The notes: generated from the letters alone by a model not told the origin. A DNA stretch of 64,000 nt from Trichocoleus sp. FACHB-40 (GCF_014695915.1 NZ_JACJPF010000101.1:124001-188000); one strand, 5' to 3'; positions 38,842 through 48,328 are shown, numbered from the stretch's first letter. A program made the numbers and translations.

Positions 38842-39741
38842 ATGACATCTATATATCATTCCGGAGAAGTGGCGATTCAACAACGTGCGGGTGTCCAAGA
38901 AGCAGCTAAAGCTTTGAGTCACAATATTAGCCAGATTGTTAAGCCAGCCGCAGTTGACTTTCTGCGTACTCAACGACTTGCGATCGCCAGCACCGTCGAT
39001 ACAAGCGATCGCGTATGGGCATCTCTATTGACTGGTGAACCTGGATTCATGCAGGTAGTAACAGGAACGGTGCGGATCAAAGCAGCACCAGTTAATAGCG
39101 ATCCGTTCAACGAAAACTTACGGGTGAGAGATGATATTGGTATCCTGGCGATCGATCTGGCAACTCGCAGGCGCTTAAGGTTAAACGGTAAAGCTCAAGT
39201 TCAGCCTGATGGCAGCATTTATGTACATCCTAAGCAGGTGTATTTCAACTGTCCCCAGTACATCCAAATACGCCACTTAGAGAGCGATTTCGTCCAACCA
39301 AGTGTGCCTAGTATTCAAGACAGACAGACTCTCAGCGACGAACAGCAGCAAAAGATTGCCCAGGTAGACACTTTCTTCATTGCCAGCTTCCACCCGGACG
39401 CTGGTGCTGACGCATCTCATCGTGGCGGAAACCCAGGTTTTGTCAAGGTGTTGAGTGCCAACAAGCTTGTGTTTCCTGATTATTCCGGTAATAATATGTT
39501 CCAAACTCTGGGTAATATTTCGCTGAATCCCAATACTGGCTTATTGTTCGTTGACTTTGATCGTGGCAGCACCTTACAACTAACCGGAAAAGCTAAGGTA
39601 GTATGGGACGCTGATCGCCTAGCAGAATTTACTGGTGCCTTGCGTGTAGTGGAATTTGAAATCGATCGGGTAATAGCGATCGCTGGTGCTACCCCTCTGC
39701 GCTGGCGGTTTGGACAATACTCCCCCTTTAATCCCAGATGA
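38842..39741 (+). CDS. Pyridoxamine 5'-phosphate oxidase-like flavin-binding protein
   Basis: A 299-residue protein of the PNPOx-like split-barrel family, which binds FMN, F420 or heme. The segment RLAIASTVDTSDRVWASLLTGEPGF (about residues 47-71) is the typical first beta-hairpin and the second half has HRGGNPGFVKVL and YSGNNMFQTLGNI. It is much longer than true PdxH and lacks its context, so it is not vitamin B6 synthesis. The GST-PNPOx pair with a TetR regulator recurs in bacterial stress operons. The stop TGA is at 39739-39741. Confidence 0.85.
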   Translation: MTSIYHSGEVAIQQRAGVQEAAKALSHNISQIVKPAAVDFLRTQRLAIASTVDTSDRVWASLLTGEPGFMQVVTGTVRIKAAPVNSDPFNENLRVRDDIGILAIDLATRRRLRLNGKAQVQPDGSIYVHPKQVYFNCPQYIQIRHLESDFVQPSVPSIQDRQTLSDEQQQKIAQVDTFFIASFHPDAGADASHRGGNPGFVKVLSANKLVFPDYSGNNMFQTLGNISLNPNTGLLFVDFDRGSTLQLTGKAKVVWDADRLAEFTGALRVVEFEIDRVIAIAGATPLRWRFGQYSPFNPR

Positions 39742-40040
39742 ACCAGAGAGTAGAAAACATTGCATCATCAGCGAGTGAAACTTTCCTTTCACTTCCTCTC
39801 TATCGCGGACATCGGTAGTTGAGAGCAGTGTCACTCAACCCTTATACGGATGAGAATAGACTTACTAATTTGTTCCACTATATTGATGCTTTGAAGAACT
39901 GAGAAGTCCTCAAAGTACCACTTTACTTGCACCTAAAAAGAGCTGAGGGCATTCCCTGCAACATTGGCATCATCCACGTAGAGTTCCCGGATCGCCAAAG
40001 GCAACTAAATACAATCTGAAAAATTAAATTTTTCCAGATT
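39742..40040. other. Convergent intergenic region with two hairpins
   Basis: After the flavin protein gene, AGTGAAA-ctttcc-TTTCACT (about 39766-39787) and GTTGAG...CTCAAC (about 39818-39839) can fold, the first being a possible terminator although the T-tract is weak. I see no gene in the rest. Confidence 0.4.
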
Positions 40041-40505
40041 TTATAACTTATTTAGTAGCTTCTCCTTAGATTGACTCGTGTCTTTTCCCTCGTAGAAACT
40101 CGGATCTATAAAAGTATCTTTATCTTTAGATTGACCCTCTGTTTTGGGGGATGATTGCTTACCCGCAACCGTGTTTTGCCTGGACTTTGACTCTGTTGCT
40201 CCCATGCGAATCTGAATTTGAGGGCCAGAACTGGCTAAGCGAATAATCATCCCGTCCACCACTGGTGCTTGGGTGATACGTTTTCCTTCTAAATAAGTGC
40301 CATTAGCACCTAAACTAACAACTTCCCATTCATCACCATGACGGCGTAGCTCGACATGGTGACGAGAAACAACGGCGCTATAGAGGATGACATTATTCTC
40401 AGTTGAGCGTCCGATCCGAATAACTGATTCGGAGGCAAAAGTCCAGTTTTGGACTGGGATAGATTGGACAGGATGCAGCAGTGTCAGGGTAATCACCGAT
40501 GTCAC
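40041..40505 (-). CDS. FHA domain protein
   Basis: A 154-residue protein with one forkhead-associated domain (about residues 20-105): IRIGRSTENNVIL, SRHHVELRRHG and GTYLEG are the conserved G-R-S, S-R-x-H and N-G-T-type contacts that bind phosphothreonine peptides. In the third motif the family's usual N-G-T is kept (GANGTYL). A charged Lys/Ser-rich tail (residues 108-154) is likely disordered. It lies 445 bp downstream of a second FHA protein gene on the same strand. Partner kinases (STPK) are not in this window. Confidence 0.9.
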   Translation of the reverse strand: MTSVITLTLLHPVQSIPVQNWTFASESVIRIGRSTENNVILYSAVVSRHHVELRRHGDEWEVVSLGANGTYLEGKRITQAPVVDGMIIRLASSGPQIQIRMGATESKSRQNTVAGKQSSPKTEGQSKDKDTFIDPSFYEGKDTSQSKEKLLNKL

Positions 40506-40950
40506 ATAATTCTAAATATTTCCGCCTCTAGGCTTGGGAATTGTAACAGTCTGAACAGATGTAACATCCTTCAATCAATAAATTGAGATTTATCTCTCAA
40601 CTACTGGAGTCAGACTGCGAATTGGTACGACGTGAGCAGATGGAATAGACAAGCTTTTAACATCATTCCACCAGTTTTTTGTGTCCTTAGTTTAGGATAC
40701 CCACGGGCGTTACAATCGCATCGTACCATGACGGTGTTGAGTCCGTGTAACCTCTGAATTGATTCAGTAAGATTACCGCTCTCATACTTTTTAGGTTTAG
40801 GGGTGGAATTTACACAAACCTGATAGCGATGCTTATTTATTTCCTCAAGCCTATCACTTAAAAAAACTGTCTGCAATTGCCATGACCCCTCACCCCAAAG
40901 GCTTGCACCGCGTACATTTTGGCGCTTTTATGAGCAATTTGAAGACAGCC
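40506..40950. other. Intergenic region between the two FHA genes
   Basis: A minus-strand frame of 88 codons lies at 40610-40876, with a cysteine pair (VRCDCNARGYPK), but I recognise no family and its composition is irregular. It could be a decayed gene or chance. No clear promoter or repeats stand out. Confidence 0.3.
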
Positions 40951-41718
40951 TTAAGAAACTTGGAACAAGAATGTCACCTTGTCACCTTTGCCTAAGCTAA
41001 TGCGATCGCCTGTTCTCAGACGGTGCCGATTACCACTAGGCAGGGGATTATGGTTAACATATGTGCCGTTAGAACTGCCAACGTCTTCAATGTAGTAGGC
41101 ATCACCCTCTACACGGATGTCGGCATGAATCCGCGAAACAATCTCTGAATTCGGAAAACCCGAAACATCGATATCAGGCGGAATCTGGTCATTTGGCTTG
41201 CCTATGTGAATTACCGACAATTGCGAGGGCAATTCTATCATCGTATCCGTTTGGGTATGCAGCAGGCGGGCGCTCTGCTGCTGTAGCTGAGTTTGAGAAC
41301 TACCAGGCATTGCCGCCCCACTCGCCCCTGTGCTGCGAGAAGAAGGCTCCGATGAGGATTCACCGCTGCTCCCTGAGGCTGGGGGTTCATTGACCACAGT
41401 AGCTGGAACTGGTACTGGATCTGGTATGTCTGGACTGGGGATAGATGGTGGAGTAACCTCTAAGGGATCGGGTGCTACCAACGGATCGGGGTTCATTAAG
41501 TCCGGTATGCTGGGCAGGGGGCCTGGTGCTGCTGATGCTACCTCTAAAGGGTTACTGGGTTTGAGGTTAGTGCCACACTGACCGCAGAAAGTGGCATCGG
41601 TTTGAACAGGTGCGCCACAGTTGGGACACGCTGTAGTAGCGGGTAAGGGAGTGTAGCAAGCCTCGCACGCTTGCGCTCCATCAGGATTTTGGTGATTACA
41701 ATTGGGGCAGACAATCAT
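40951..41718 (-). CDS. Double zinc-ribbon plus FHA domain protein
   Basis: Start set at the ATG at 41718 (MIVCPNCNHQNPDG) because AAGGAGATTTT sits directly before it; the longer frame to 41775 lacks such a site. About 255 residues. Two zinc ribbons come first (C-P-N-C...C-E-A-C and C-P-N-C...C-G-Q-C, about residues 4-48), then a Pro/Ser-rich linker (about 50-150), then an FHA domain (about 165-250) with HIGKPNDQIPPD, SRIHADIRV and SSNGTYVNHNPL. Such proteins read phosphothreonine marks in Ser/Thr kinase signalling. Its 5' end faces the pgl gene end 81 bp away. Confidence 0.9.
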   Translation of the reverse strand: MIVCPNCNHQNPDGAQACEACYTPLPATTACPNCGAPVQTDATFCGQCGTNLKPSNPLEVASAAPGPLPSIPDLMNPDPLVAPDPLEVTPPSIPSPDIPDPVPVPATVVNEPPASGSSGESSSEPSSRSTGASGAAMPGSSQTQLQQQSARLLHTQTDTMIELPSQLSVIHIGKPNDQIPPDIDVSGFPNSEIVSRIHADIRVEGDAYYIEDVGSSNGTYVNHNPLPSGNRHRLRTGDRISLGKGDKVTFLFQVS

Positions 41719-41799
41719 AAAATCTCCTTGCGGACGGTATCCCTCCTGATTAGTGGAGTGGGAGGTCAGATTCAAATATATTCCGAATTGCCAGGGATT

Positions 41800-42519
41800 T
41801 TAACTTTTTAGCTCAAGACCAGCAGCTTCGTCCAAAAGCCACCAAAGTTCCCCTTGGGGCTGGATTAATCGGCTGGGATATTCCATGTCATCAGCAGTAG
41901 AGGCAAAAACTTGAGCTAAGGCAGGGCGTTTACTAGCACCAGCAACAACAAATACCACACAACGGGCATGATTAATCAGTGGCGCTGTAAAGGTGATGCG
42001 GGGCTGAGTGTCTTTGTCACCCACAGTTATCAGTTTTTCGCGTACTTGTAATGCTTCTGTGTGGGGAAACAAAGAAGCTGTATGTCCATCATCTCCCATC
42101 CCCAACAAAATCAGATCGAATGCCGGAAATCCTGGTTGAACTTGAAAAAATTCCCGGAGGTGTTGAGAGTGTTTCTCGGCTGCTACTGCTGGGTCGGCTT
42201 CGTCGGTGGGTATGGGGTGGATATTGGCAGATGGGATATTAACTTTGTCAAGCCAAGCGCTACGCGCCATGCGTTGATTGCTATCGGGATGATCTGGCGG
42301 TACGTAGCGTTCATCACCCCAAAATATGTGAATTTTGTCCCAAGGAAGATTTTGCGAAGCGATCGCTTCATACAGAGGCTTGGGAGTGGTACCACCGGAT
42401 AAAGCTATAGTACAAAGCGATCGCTCGTTTATCGCCTTGTGAATTTGTTCTAGACATATTTCCAGCGATCGCTCTATCAGCGCTGTCCGATCCGGTAAAA
42501 CTTCAACAATTTTATTCAT
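41800..42519 (-). CDS. pgl: 6-phosphogluconolactonase
   Basis: Hydrolyses 6-phosphogluconolactone in the oxidative pentose phosphate pathway. The 239-residue form begins MNKIVEVLPDRTALI; a longer frame to 42585 exists, but this start matches the family. Motifs are ALSGGTTPKPLYEAI (phosphate binding), IHIFWGDERYVPPDHPDSN and LILLGMGDDGHTASLFPHT (catalytic region with His). This is the DevB/Pgl family. It is divergent from the amidase gene. Confidence 0.93.
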   Translation of the reverse strand: MNKIVEVLPDRTALIERSLEICLEQIHKAINERSLCTIALSGGTTPKPLYEAIASQNLPWDKIHIFWGDERYVPPDHPDSNQRMARSAWLDKVNIPSANIHPIPTDEADPAVAAEKHSQHLREFFQVQPGFPAFDLILLGMGDDGHTASLFPHTEALQVREKLITVGDKDTQPRITFTAPLINHARCVVFVVAGASKRPALAQVFASTADDMEYPSRLIQPQGELWWLLDEAAGLELKS

Positions 42520-42703
42520 CTGGATGTTTATTATTGGGTCACACCATACCGAAAATATTACTGTTTCTTGTCTAACTGCACCCATTGATACCTATATCAT
42601 CATTGAGAGCTTGGAATTAGGAGCGATACTAGCCGTTACATCAAAAAATCCTTATTCTGGTTGATTGACATAAATAACTTTTACAGCAGGGAGAATATGT
42701 GAA

Positions 42704-44038
42704 ATGGGAAGAATTTTTATTTCAGCAGGTCACGGTGCTGGAGAGCCGGGCGCGAGAGTTGCTGGCACTACAGAAGCCCAGGAGATGATTTTACTGCGCG
42801 ACCTAATTTTACAAGAATTGCGATCGCGCAATTTTGAAGTTCTTTCTGTCCCCGACGACCAAACAATGGAGCAGACAATTTCTTGGATAAACGCCCGCGC
42901 TCGTAGTGGTGATGTATCACTCGAAATTCATGCCGATGCCATGTCCAACCCAACGACTAGAGGCGCTAGCGTCTACTACATTGCCAACAACGACGAGCGC
43001 AAGAAAAATGCTGAACTGCTACTTCTGGCACTACTGCGCCGCGTTCCCCAATTGCCTAGTCGGGGAGTTAAACCAGACACAGCCACAGGCGTAGGTCGTT
43101 TAGAATTTTGCCGCAACATCACTATTCCCTCCCTGCTGATGGAAGTTGGGTTTCTCACCAACCCAGACGACCGCTTTTTAATTCAAAATCGTCGCCGCGA
43201 CCTAGCACTAGGAATAGCAGACGGACTTGCCTCATGGAGCCGAGGTGATGGTGGTACCGTTCCTGGCACTGATCCTACCTATGCTCCCATAAATATCAAC
43301 ATTAACAACCAGTTGTACGGGGAAAAAGGCATCCTGATCAATAGCAACGCCTACATCCCAATTGACTTGGTAGACAGGCTCTCAATTGACTTGACAAATA
43401 ACACCTCAGTCCGTCGCGTACCCTATCGGGGTGTAGTCTATGTTAAAGCTGTCGAACTGCGGAGCTTTAATATTTCTGTGAGCTGGGATAGCGCCACCCG
43501 TACCCTGTTTTTGCGCTCGATTTTACCAATTTGTCCCGGTCAGTTTGACCGAATTATGGGACATGGTAATACATCTGAGGTGCAGCTGATTATGTTCCTC
43601 AAAGCTAACAATGAGAACGCCCTCGCCCTGTTTCCCGACTTACCTAAACTATACCGGGAAGAAGCAACCATCGAAGGCGTAAACTATGACATTGCCTTCT
43701 CGCAAATGTGTGTAGAAACAGGCTTTTTGCGCTTCGGTAGCGATATCAGACCTAGCCAAAACAACTTTGCAGGTTTGGGAGCTGTCGGGGGTGCTTCCGA
43801 AAGCGCATCGTTTCCCAGCGCCAGAATTGGTGTCAGAGCGCATATCCAACATTTAAAAGCTTATGCTAGTCTGGAGCCTTTGGTACAAGAACAGGTAGAC
43901 CCCCGCTTTCGCTTTGTCACACGAGGGATTGCGCCTCTGATCCAGCAGCTAAGCGGACGTTGGGCGGCAGATCCACAGTACGGCGCTAGAATTGAGGCAA
44001 CTCTCAGACGGCTTTATGAGTCAGCAGGCTTACTGTAA
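42704..44038 (+). CDS. N-acetylmuramoyl-L-alanine amidase with glucosaminidase-like C-terminus
   Basis: Cleaves peptidoglycan. Residues about 1-185 are an Amidase_3 catalytic domain with zinc ligands in ISAGHG (His), LEIHADA (His) and LMEVGFLTN (Glu). Residues about 200-275 look like a copper-amine-oxidase-type beta domain (QLYGEKGILINSNAYIPIDLVDRL). Residues about 285-444 resemble an N-acetylglucosaminidase domain (VQLIMFLKAN, IAFSQMCVETGFLRFG, QNNFAGLG). No signal peptide is seen, so export or a non-classical route is open. A fusion of this order would cut both the peptide and glycan parts of the wall. Confidence 0.85.
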   Translation: MGRIFISAGHGAGEPGARVAGTTEAQEMILLRDLILQELRSRNFEVLSVPDDQTMEQTISWINARARSGDVSLEIHADAMSNPTTRGASVYYIANNDERKKNAELLLLALLRRVPQLPSRGVKPDTATGVGRLEFCRNITIPSLLMEVGFLTNPDDRFLIQNRRRDLALGIADGLASWSRGDGGTVPGTDPTYAPINININNQLYGEKGILINSNAYIPIDLVDRLSIDLTNNTSVRRVPYRGVVYVKAVELRSFNISVSWDSATRTLFLRSILPICPGQFDRIMGHGNTSEVQLIMFLKANNENALALFPDLPKLYREEATIEGVNYDIAFSQMCVETGFLRFGSDIRPSQNNFAGLGAVGGASESASFPSARIGVRAHIQHLKAYASLEPLVQEQVDPRFRFVTRGIAPLIQQLSGRWAADPQYGARIEATLRRLYESAGLL

Positions 44039-44574
44039 GATTTTAGATTTTGGATTTATTGCTAATCCAAAATCGTCAAGCTATTTTGAAAAAGCGAATA
44101 ATTTCCCGAACGTGGTAGAGAAATTGGCTTTCTGCACCATTGCTTTACCCAACATTTTAGGTTAGAGGTGCTACTACAAGGTGTAGTTACAAAATTCCCA
44201 ATCGTGTAAGGGTTAAGGGGTGCTTCTGGGAATTTAAACCCTGTAGAGACGTTCTATCTTAACGCCTCTAGCACCATTATCGCTTTAGCTTTCTTCCTTT
44301 AACCGAACAGTATTGCGGCTATTCTTTGCACCCCCTTAAAAACGGGGTCGCCGCAGGCGGGGAAGCAAAACCTTATCCGAGATGTATCGACAGCATTCCC
44401 TTGTAGCAGCAACGCCACCTCCAGACGAGCTACATCAAATTAAGCCGGATCTTTAGCATTTTCACACTGGACGATAGACGATAGAGGATGGACGATGGAC
44501 TATAGACAATAATGTCGTCTATAGTCCTGTGCCTAAATAGAACTGTAATCACCCTAACCTTGTCAGCCCTACAA
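44039..44574. other. Long leader region of the membrane cyclase gene
   Basis: This 536-bp stretch has a GATTTTGGATT/AATCCAAAATC hairpin (about 44048-44074) that may end the amidase transcript. A GC-rich patch lies near 44346. The heptamer array at 44470-44511 is listed separately. I see no gene. The promoter for the cyclase is presumably within the last 250 bp. Confidence 0.5.
44470..44527. repeat. Six heptamer repeats and an 11-bp inverted repeat before the cyclase gene
   Basis: GACGATA, GACGATA, GAGGATG, GACGATG, GACTATA and GACAATA run without gaps from 44470 to 44511 (STRR-type array). The overlapping GGACTATAGAC (44497-44507) and GTCTATAGTCC (44517-44527) form a perfect 11-bp stem with a 9-base loop, 47 bp before the chosen ATG at 44575. 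The hairpin may affect the leader mRNA. Confidence 0.8.
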
Positions 44575-47500
44575 ATGAGACTGCGAACGAAGACACTACT
44601 CGTCATTGGCGCGACCCTCGTAGGTCTAGTTGGGGTTCTGTATGCCACCTCCTCGACCATCTTGTTGCGTAGCCTCACCAGAGCAGAGGAACACAATGCC
44701 CGCCAAGTGGTTAAGGGAACAATTAATATTTTTGCCGAAACCGGAAACGACTTAAGCGTTACTGCTGTTGATTGGGCTAAGTGGGATGACACTTACAACT
44801 TTATCGAAAACCCAAACCAAGCCTATATAGAATCAAATCTCATTCCAGAATCCCTCACCAACTTACGGGTTAACTTGGTGCTGTACATCGACAAAAACTC
44901 AAAAATTGTCTTTGGTACAGGTTTTGATTTAAAAAACCAGAAAAAAACCCCGATTCCAGCGCTGATTCGAGAACGCATTTCCCCCAAAGATCCGCTTTTA
45001 CAACGTCCCCTATCTAATCGCAGTTTGGCGGGACTGCTGCTGCTTCCTGAAGGGGTAATGCTGATTAATTCGCAGCCTATTTTACCTACCAATGGCAAAG
45101 GAGCGAATCGCGGAGCCTTAATCTTTGGGCGCTACCTAGATGCTGCCGCTTTGGAAAAGATAAGTCGGATCAACCGTTTCCCCGTCACCATACACAGCCT
45201 AAATGATGCCAAGATGCCTGCCGACTTTCAAGCACCACAAAAAGCTTTGTTGCAGAAAGGACAGATTGCAGTCAACGCCACAAGCGATCGCACAGCCGGA
45301 TACACCATACTAAAAGACATCTACGGCAAGCCTGCGCTGCTGTTGCGGGTGGATATCCCCAGAGAAATTTACCGGCAAGGCAAAATCCGCCTGCGCTATC
45401 TCATCGCATCCCTGCTAGTGGTGGGAGCAGTTTTTGGTGGCATAACCTTGCTGCTTCTGGAGCGATTAGTTTTGTCGCGGTTGGCTTCTTTGAACGCTGG
45501 GGTAAAGAAAATTGGCAACAGCAACGACCTTTCTATGCGCCTTGAAAGCCAGGGAAAAGATGAATTGTCCAGCTTGAGTGACAACATCAACTTGATGCTG
45601 GCAGCCTTAGAACATCAAGTGCGTCAGCGACAAGAAAGCGAAGAACGTCACCGCGCCGTAGTTGAGCAAGCCTCGGAAGGAATTTTTCTGGTTGATGTTG
45701 ATACCAGACGCATTTTGGAAGCTAATACCGCCTTTGCTCAACTGGTGGGTTACACCTCCACGGCGTTGCTAGAACTGACAATTTATGATGTAATAGCCTC
45801 GCGTCGTGAAACCATTGACCAAAATATTCAGCGTATCCTGACAGAAAAACATCACGTCCTGGGAGAACGGCGCTACCAGCGACAAGATGGAACTCTTGTG
45901 GATGTGGAAGTCTCTGCCAACCCGATTTCCTATGGTGGTAGAGAGGTGTTGTGTATCGTAGTTCGGGATATCACCCAGCGCAAACAAGCCGAAGTAGAAA
46001 TTCGCCAGAAAGAAGCGACACTCCAAGAAAGCGAGACTCGGCTACGCAAACAGCAGACAGCGCTGTTGGATATGGCTAGGTGTCAGCCCATCTACGCCGG
46101 AGATTTGAGCGCTGCATGGCGGGAGATTACCGAGACAGCAACTAACACTCTAGACGTGGAACGCGCCAGTGTGTGGCTCTACAATTGGAGGCTCTCGACT
46201 GGCGACTGGGGAGAGAGTGAGAGTGGGAACAGGGCAGAGGAAACAAACCAAAATCTAAAATTGGTTTGCGTTGACTTGTATGAATTGCGTAACCAGCAGC
46301 ATACCAGTGGCGCAGAACTGGCAGATGTTGACTATCCAGGTTATTTCCAAGCGTTGGAAGCGGATCGTGTAATTGCAGCTGACGATGCTCACACCGATCC
46401 TCGAACTCAGGAGTTTTCCGCATCTTACCTCGCTCCTTTGGGGATTGCTTCTATGTTGGATGCGCCAATTCGGGTTGGTGGGCGAACAGTGGGGGTGCTT
46501 TGTCTGGAACACATCGGTACAGTTCGACGCTGGGCGCTGGAGGAGCAGAATTTTGCTAGTTATTTGGCGTATATGGCAGCTTTGGCGATGGAAGCAAGCG
46601 ACGCACGCCTTGCTGAAGCCGCACTCGCTACCAGTGAAGCTAAATTCCGCTCTCTGATTCTCAACAGTTCGGATTTAATCACTATTTTTGGAGCTGATGG
46701 CATTACCCGCTATCAAAGTCCTTCGGTTTTCAACATTTTGGGATACCAGAAGGAGGACTTAATCGGCATAAATACCTTGTTCATGGTTCACCCACATGAT
46801 ATTTCTCGCGTTGCAGATACTTTCCAAAAATCTCTTGACAACCCTCATATTGTTTTTTCTTGTGAATATCGTTTTCCGCGAAAGGATGGCTCGTGGTGTT
46901 TTCTCGAATCAACTGGTAGCAATCTACTGGACGATCCATCAATAGCAGGTATGGTAGTTAACTCCCGCGATATCACCGAACGCAAGCAAGCTGAAGCAGC
47001 ACTGCGCCAAGCCGAAGAGAGATATCGCAGCATCTTTGAAAACGCGGTTGAAGGCATTTTCCAAACCACTCTTGAAGGAAGCTATATCAGCGTGAATCCT
47101 GCATTAGCACGCATATATGGTTACTCTTCAGCCGAAGAAATGATGGCGAAGATTACCAATATTGAGCAGCAAGTTTACGTTGACCCTAACCGACGTGCGG
47201 AATTTATTGCTGCTATGCAGAAGGATAATTCGGTGTCCCGGTTTGAATCTCAAGTTTATCGTCACGATGGTAGTATTATTTGGATTTCTGAAAGCGCACG
47301 CAGCGTTAGAAATTCTCAAGGGCAAGTTTTGTATTACGAAGGCACTGTTCAAGATATTACTGAGCGCAAACTAGCAGAAGAAGCACTGCGCTATCAACAG
47401 GAACAATCGGAATTACTGTTGCTCAATATTTTACCGAAGTTAATTGCTGAGCGACTGAAAGGAGATGAAAGTACCATTGCTGACAGTTTTGCCGAAGTGA

Positions 47501-48048
47501 CAGTTTTATTTGCCGATATTGTTGGTTTTACAGAACTTTCTGCTGATACACCGCCAACTAAACTCGTCGAGTTGCTTAACGAGATATTTTCAGCTTTTGA
47601 CCTACTAGCTGAAAAACACGGATTGGAGAAAATTAAAACTATCGGCGATGCCTATATGGTAGTAGGTGGTTTGCCGACACCCAGAGCCGATCACGCCGAA
47701 GCGATCGCAGCGATGGCGCTGGATATGCAGAATGCGATCGCTCACTTTAACCGCAAAAACGCTAAAACTTTCAGCATCCGCATCGGCATCAACACCGGGC
47801 CAGTCGTTGCTGGTGTTATTGGTATCAAAAAGTTTATTTACGATCTGTGGGGAGACACGGTAAATACCGCTTCTCGCATGGAATCCCACGGAATACCCGG
47901 TGAAATACAAGTTACAGATGCTACATACGAGTTATTAAAATACCAGTATCAGTTTCAGGAGCGGGGAGTCATTCAAGTAAAAGGCAAAGGCAACATGACA
48001 ACTTATCTCCTGGTTGGGAAAAAAGTTAAAAACCACGTAGTTCTATAA
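44575..48048 (+). CDS. Membrane-bound CHASE4-HAMP-PAS-GAF-PAS-PAS adenylate cyclase
   Basis: I start at the ATG at 44575 (MRLRTKTLLVIGATLVGL), which opens on the first membrane helix; the frame extends to 44512 but without a good start. About 1157 residues: helix (about 8-28), CHASE4-type periplasmic sensor (about 50-240; NDLSVTAVDWAKWDD), second helix (about 275-298), HAMP (about 300-355), PAS, GAF, PAS, PAS, then a class III cyclase domain (about 970-1150). Metal aspartates are D981 and D1025; K1021 and D1090 (IYDLWGD) are the Lys/Asp pair selecting ATP, so cAMP is the expected product. A GAF-domain loop is enlarged by heptamers GACTGGC/GACTGGG (46197-46210). Confidence 0.9.
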   Translation: MRLRTKTLLVIGATLVGLVGVLYATSSTILLRSLTRAEEHNARQVVKGTINIFAETGNDLSVTAVDWAKWDDTYNFIENPNQAYIESNLIPESLTNLRVNLVLYIDKNSKIVFGTGFDLKNQKKTPIPALIRERISPKDPLLQRPLSNRSLAGLLLLPEGVMLINSQPILPTNGKGANRGALIFGRYLDAAALEKISRINRFPVTIHSLNDAKMPADFQAPQKALLQKGQIAVNATSDRTAGYTILKDIYGKPALLLRVDIPREIYRQGKIRLRYLIASLLVVGAVFGGITLLLLERLVLSRLASLNAGVKKIGNSNDLSMRLESQGKDELSSLSDNINLMLAALEHQVRQRQESEERHRAVVEQASEGIFLVDVDTRRILEANTAFAQLVGYTSTALLELTIYDVIASRRETIDQNIQRILTEKHHVLGERRYQRQDGTLVDVEVSANPISYGGREVLCIVVRDITQRKQAEVEIRQKEATLQESETRLRKQQTALLDMARCQPIYAGDLSAAWREITETATNTLDVERASVWLYNWRLSTGDWGESESGNRAEETNQNLKLVCVDLYELRNQQHTSGAELADVDYPGYFQALEADRVIAADDAHTDPRTQEFSASYLAPLGIASMLDAPIRVGGRTVGVLCLEHIGTVRRWALEEQNFASYLAYMAALAMEASDARLAEAALATSEAKFRSLILNSSDLITIFGADGITRYQSPSVFNILGYQKEDLIGINTLFMVHPHDISRVADTFQKSLDNPHIVFSCEYRFPRKDGSWCFLESTGSNLLDDPSIAGMVVNSRDITERKQAEAALRQAEERYRSIFENAVEGIFQTTLEGSYISVNPALARIYGYSSAEEMMAKITNIEQQVYVDPNRRAEFIAAMQKDNSVSRFESQVYRHDGSIIWISESARSVRNSQGQVLYYEGTVQDITERKLAEEALRYQQEQSELLLLNILPKLIAERLKGDESTIADSFAEVTVLFADIVGFTELSADTPPTKLVELLNEIFSAFDLLAEKHGLEKIKTIGDAYMVVGGLPTPRADHAEAIAAMALDMQNAIAHFNRKNAKTFSIRIGINTGPVVAGVIGIKKFIYDLWGDTVNTASRMESHGIPGEIQVTDATYELLKYQYQFQERGVIQVKGKGNMTTYLLVGKKVKNHVVL

Positions 48049-48074
48049 GTGCGTCTGAAAAGCGATACATCTGG

Positions 48075-48099
48075 AGGGACATGGCAATGCCATGTCCCT
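48075..48099. repeat. 12-bp-arm palindrome downstream of the cyclase gene
   Basis: AGGGACATGGCA and its exact inverse meet at a single central base. The same kind of palindrome, with CACGGC in place of CATGGC, forms the core of the element at 58111-58214. It may serve as a terminator, but no T-run follows directly (a T-rich patch comes at 48115-48120). The remaining gap to 48328 shows no gene. Confidence 0.65.
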
Positions 48100-48328
48100 A
48101 CAACACAATAAAAAATTTTTAACGAAAAAAATTTTTAACTGGGAATGCTATTAGCGAGGCGACCGCCTCACGTATCATCCAAGCTTTCCTGAGTCCTTGG
48201 GGGAGATAGCGCCTCTCTTGTGAGCGTTTCCAGTCTGAAACTCTTAACAAGAATCTCCCACTCTCCCCGGCTGCCCCTATGTCAGCTGTGTTACTATCTG
48301 GGAAAATCTTCTCTTATCTCGATCACTC

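Noticed and set aside
40610-40876. Minus-strand frame of 88 codons between the FHA genes
   Set aside because: No family recognised, irregular composition and no good Shine-Dalgarno; noted only in the intergenic entry.
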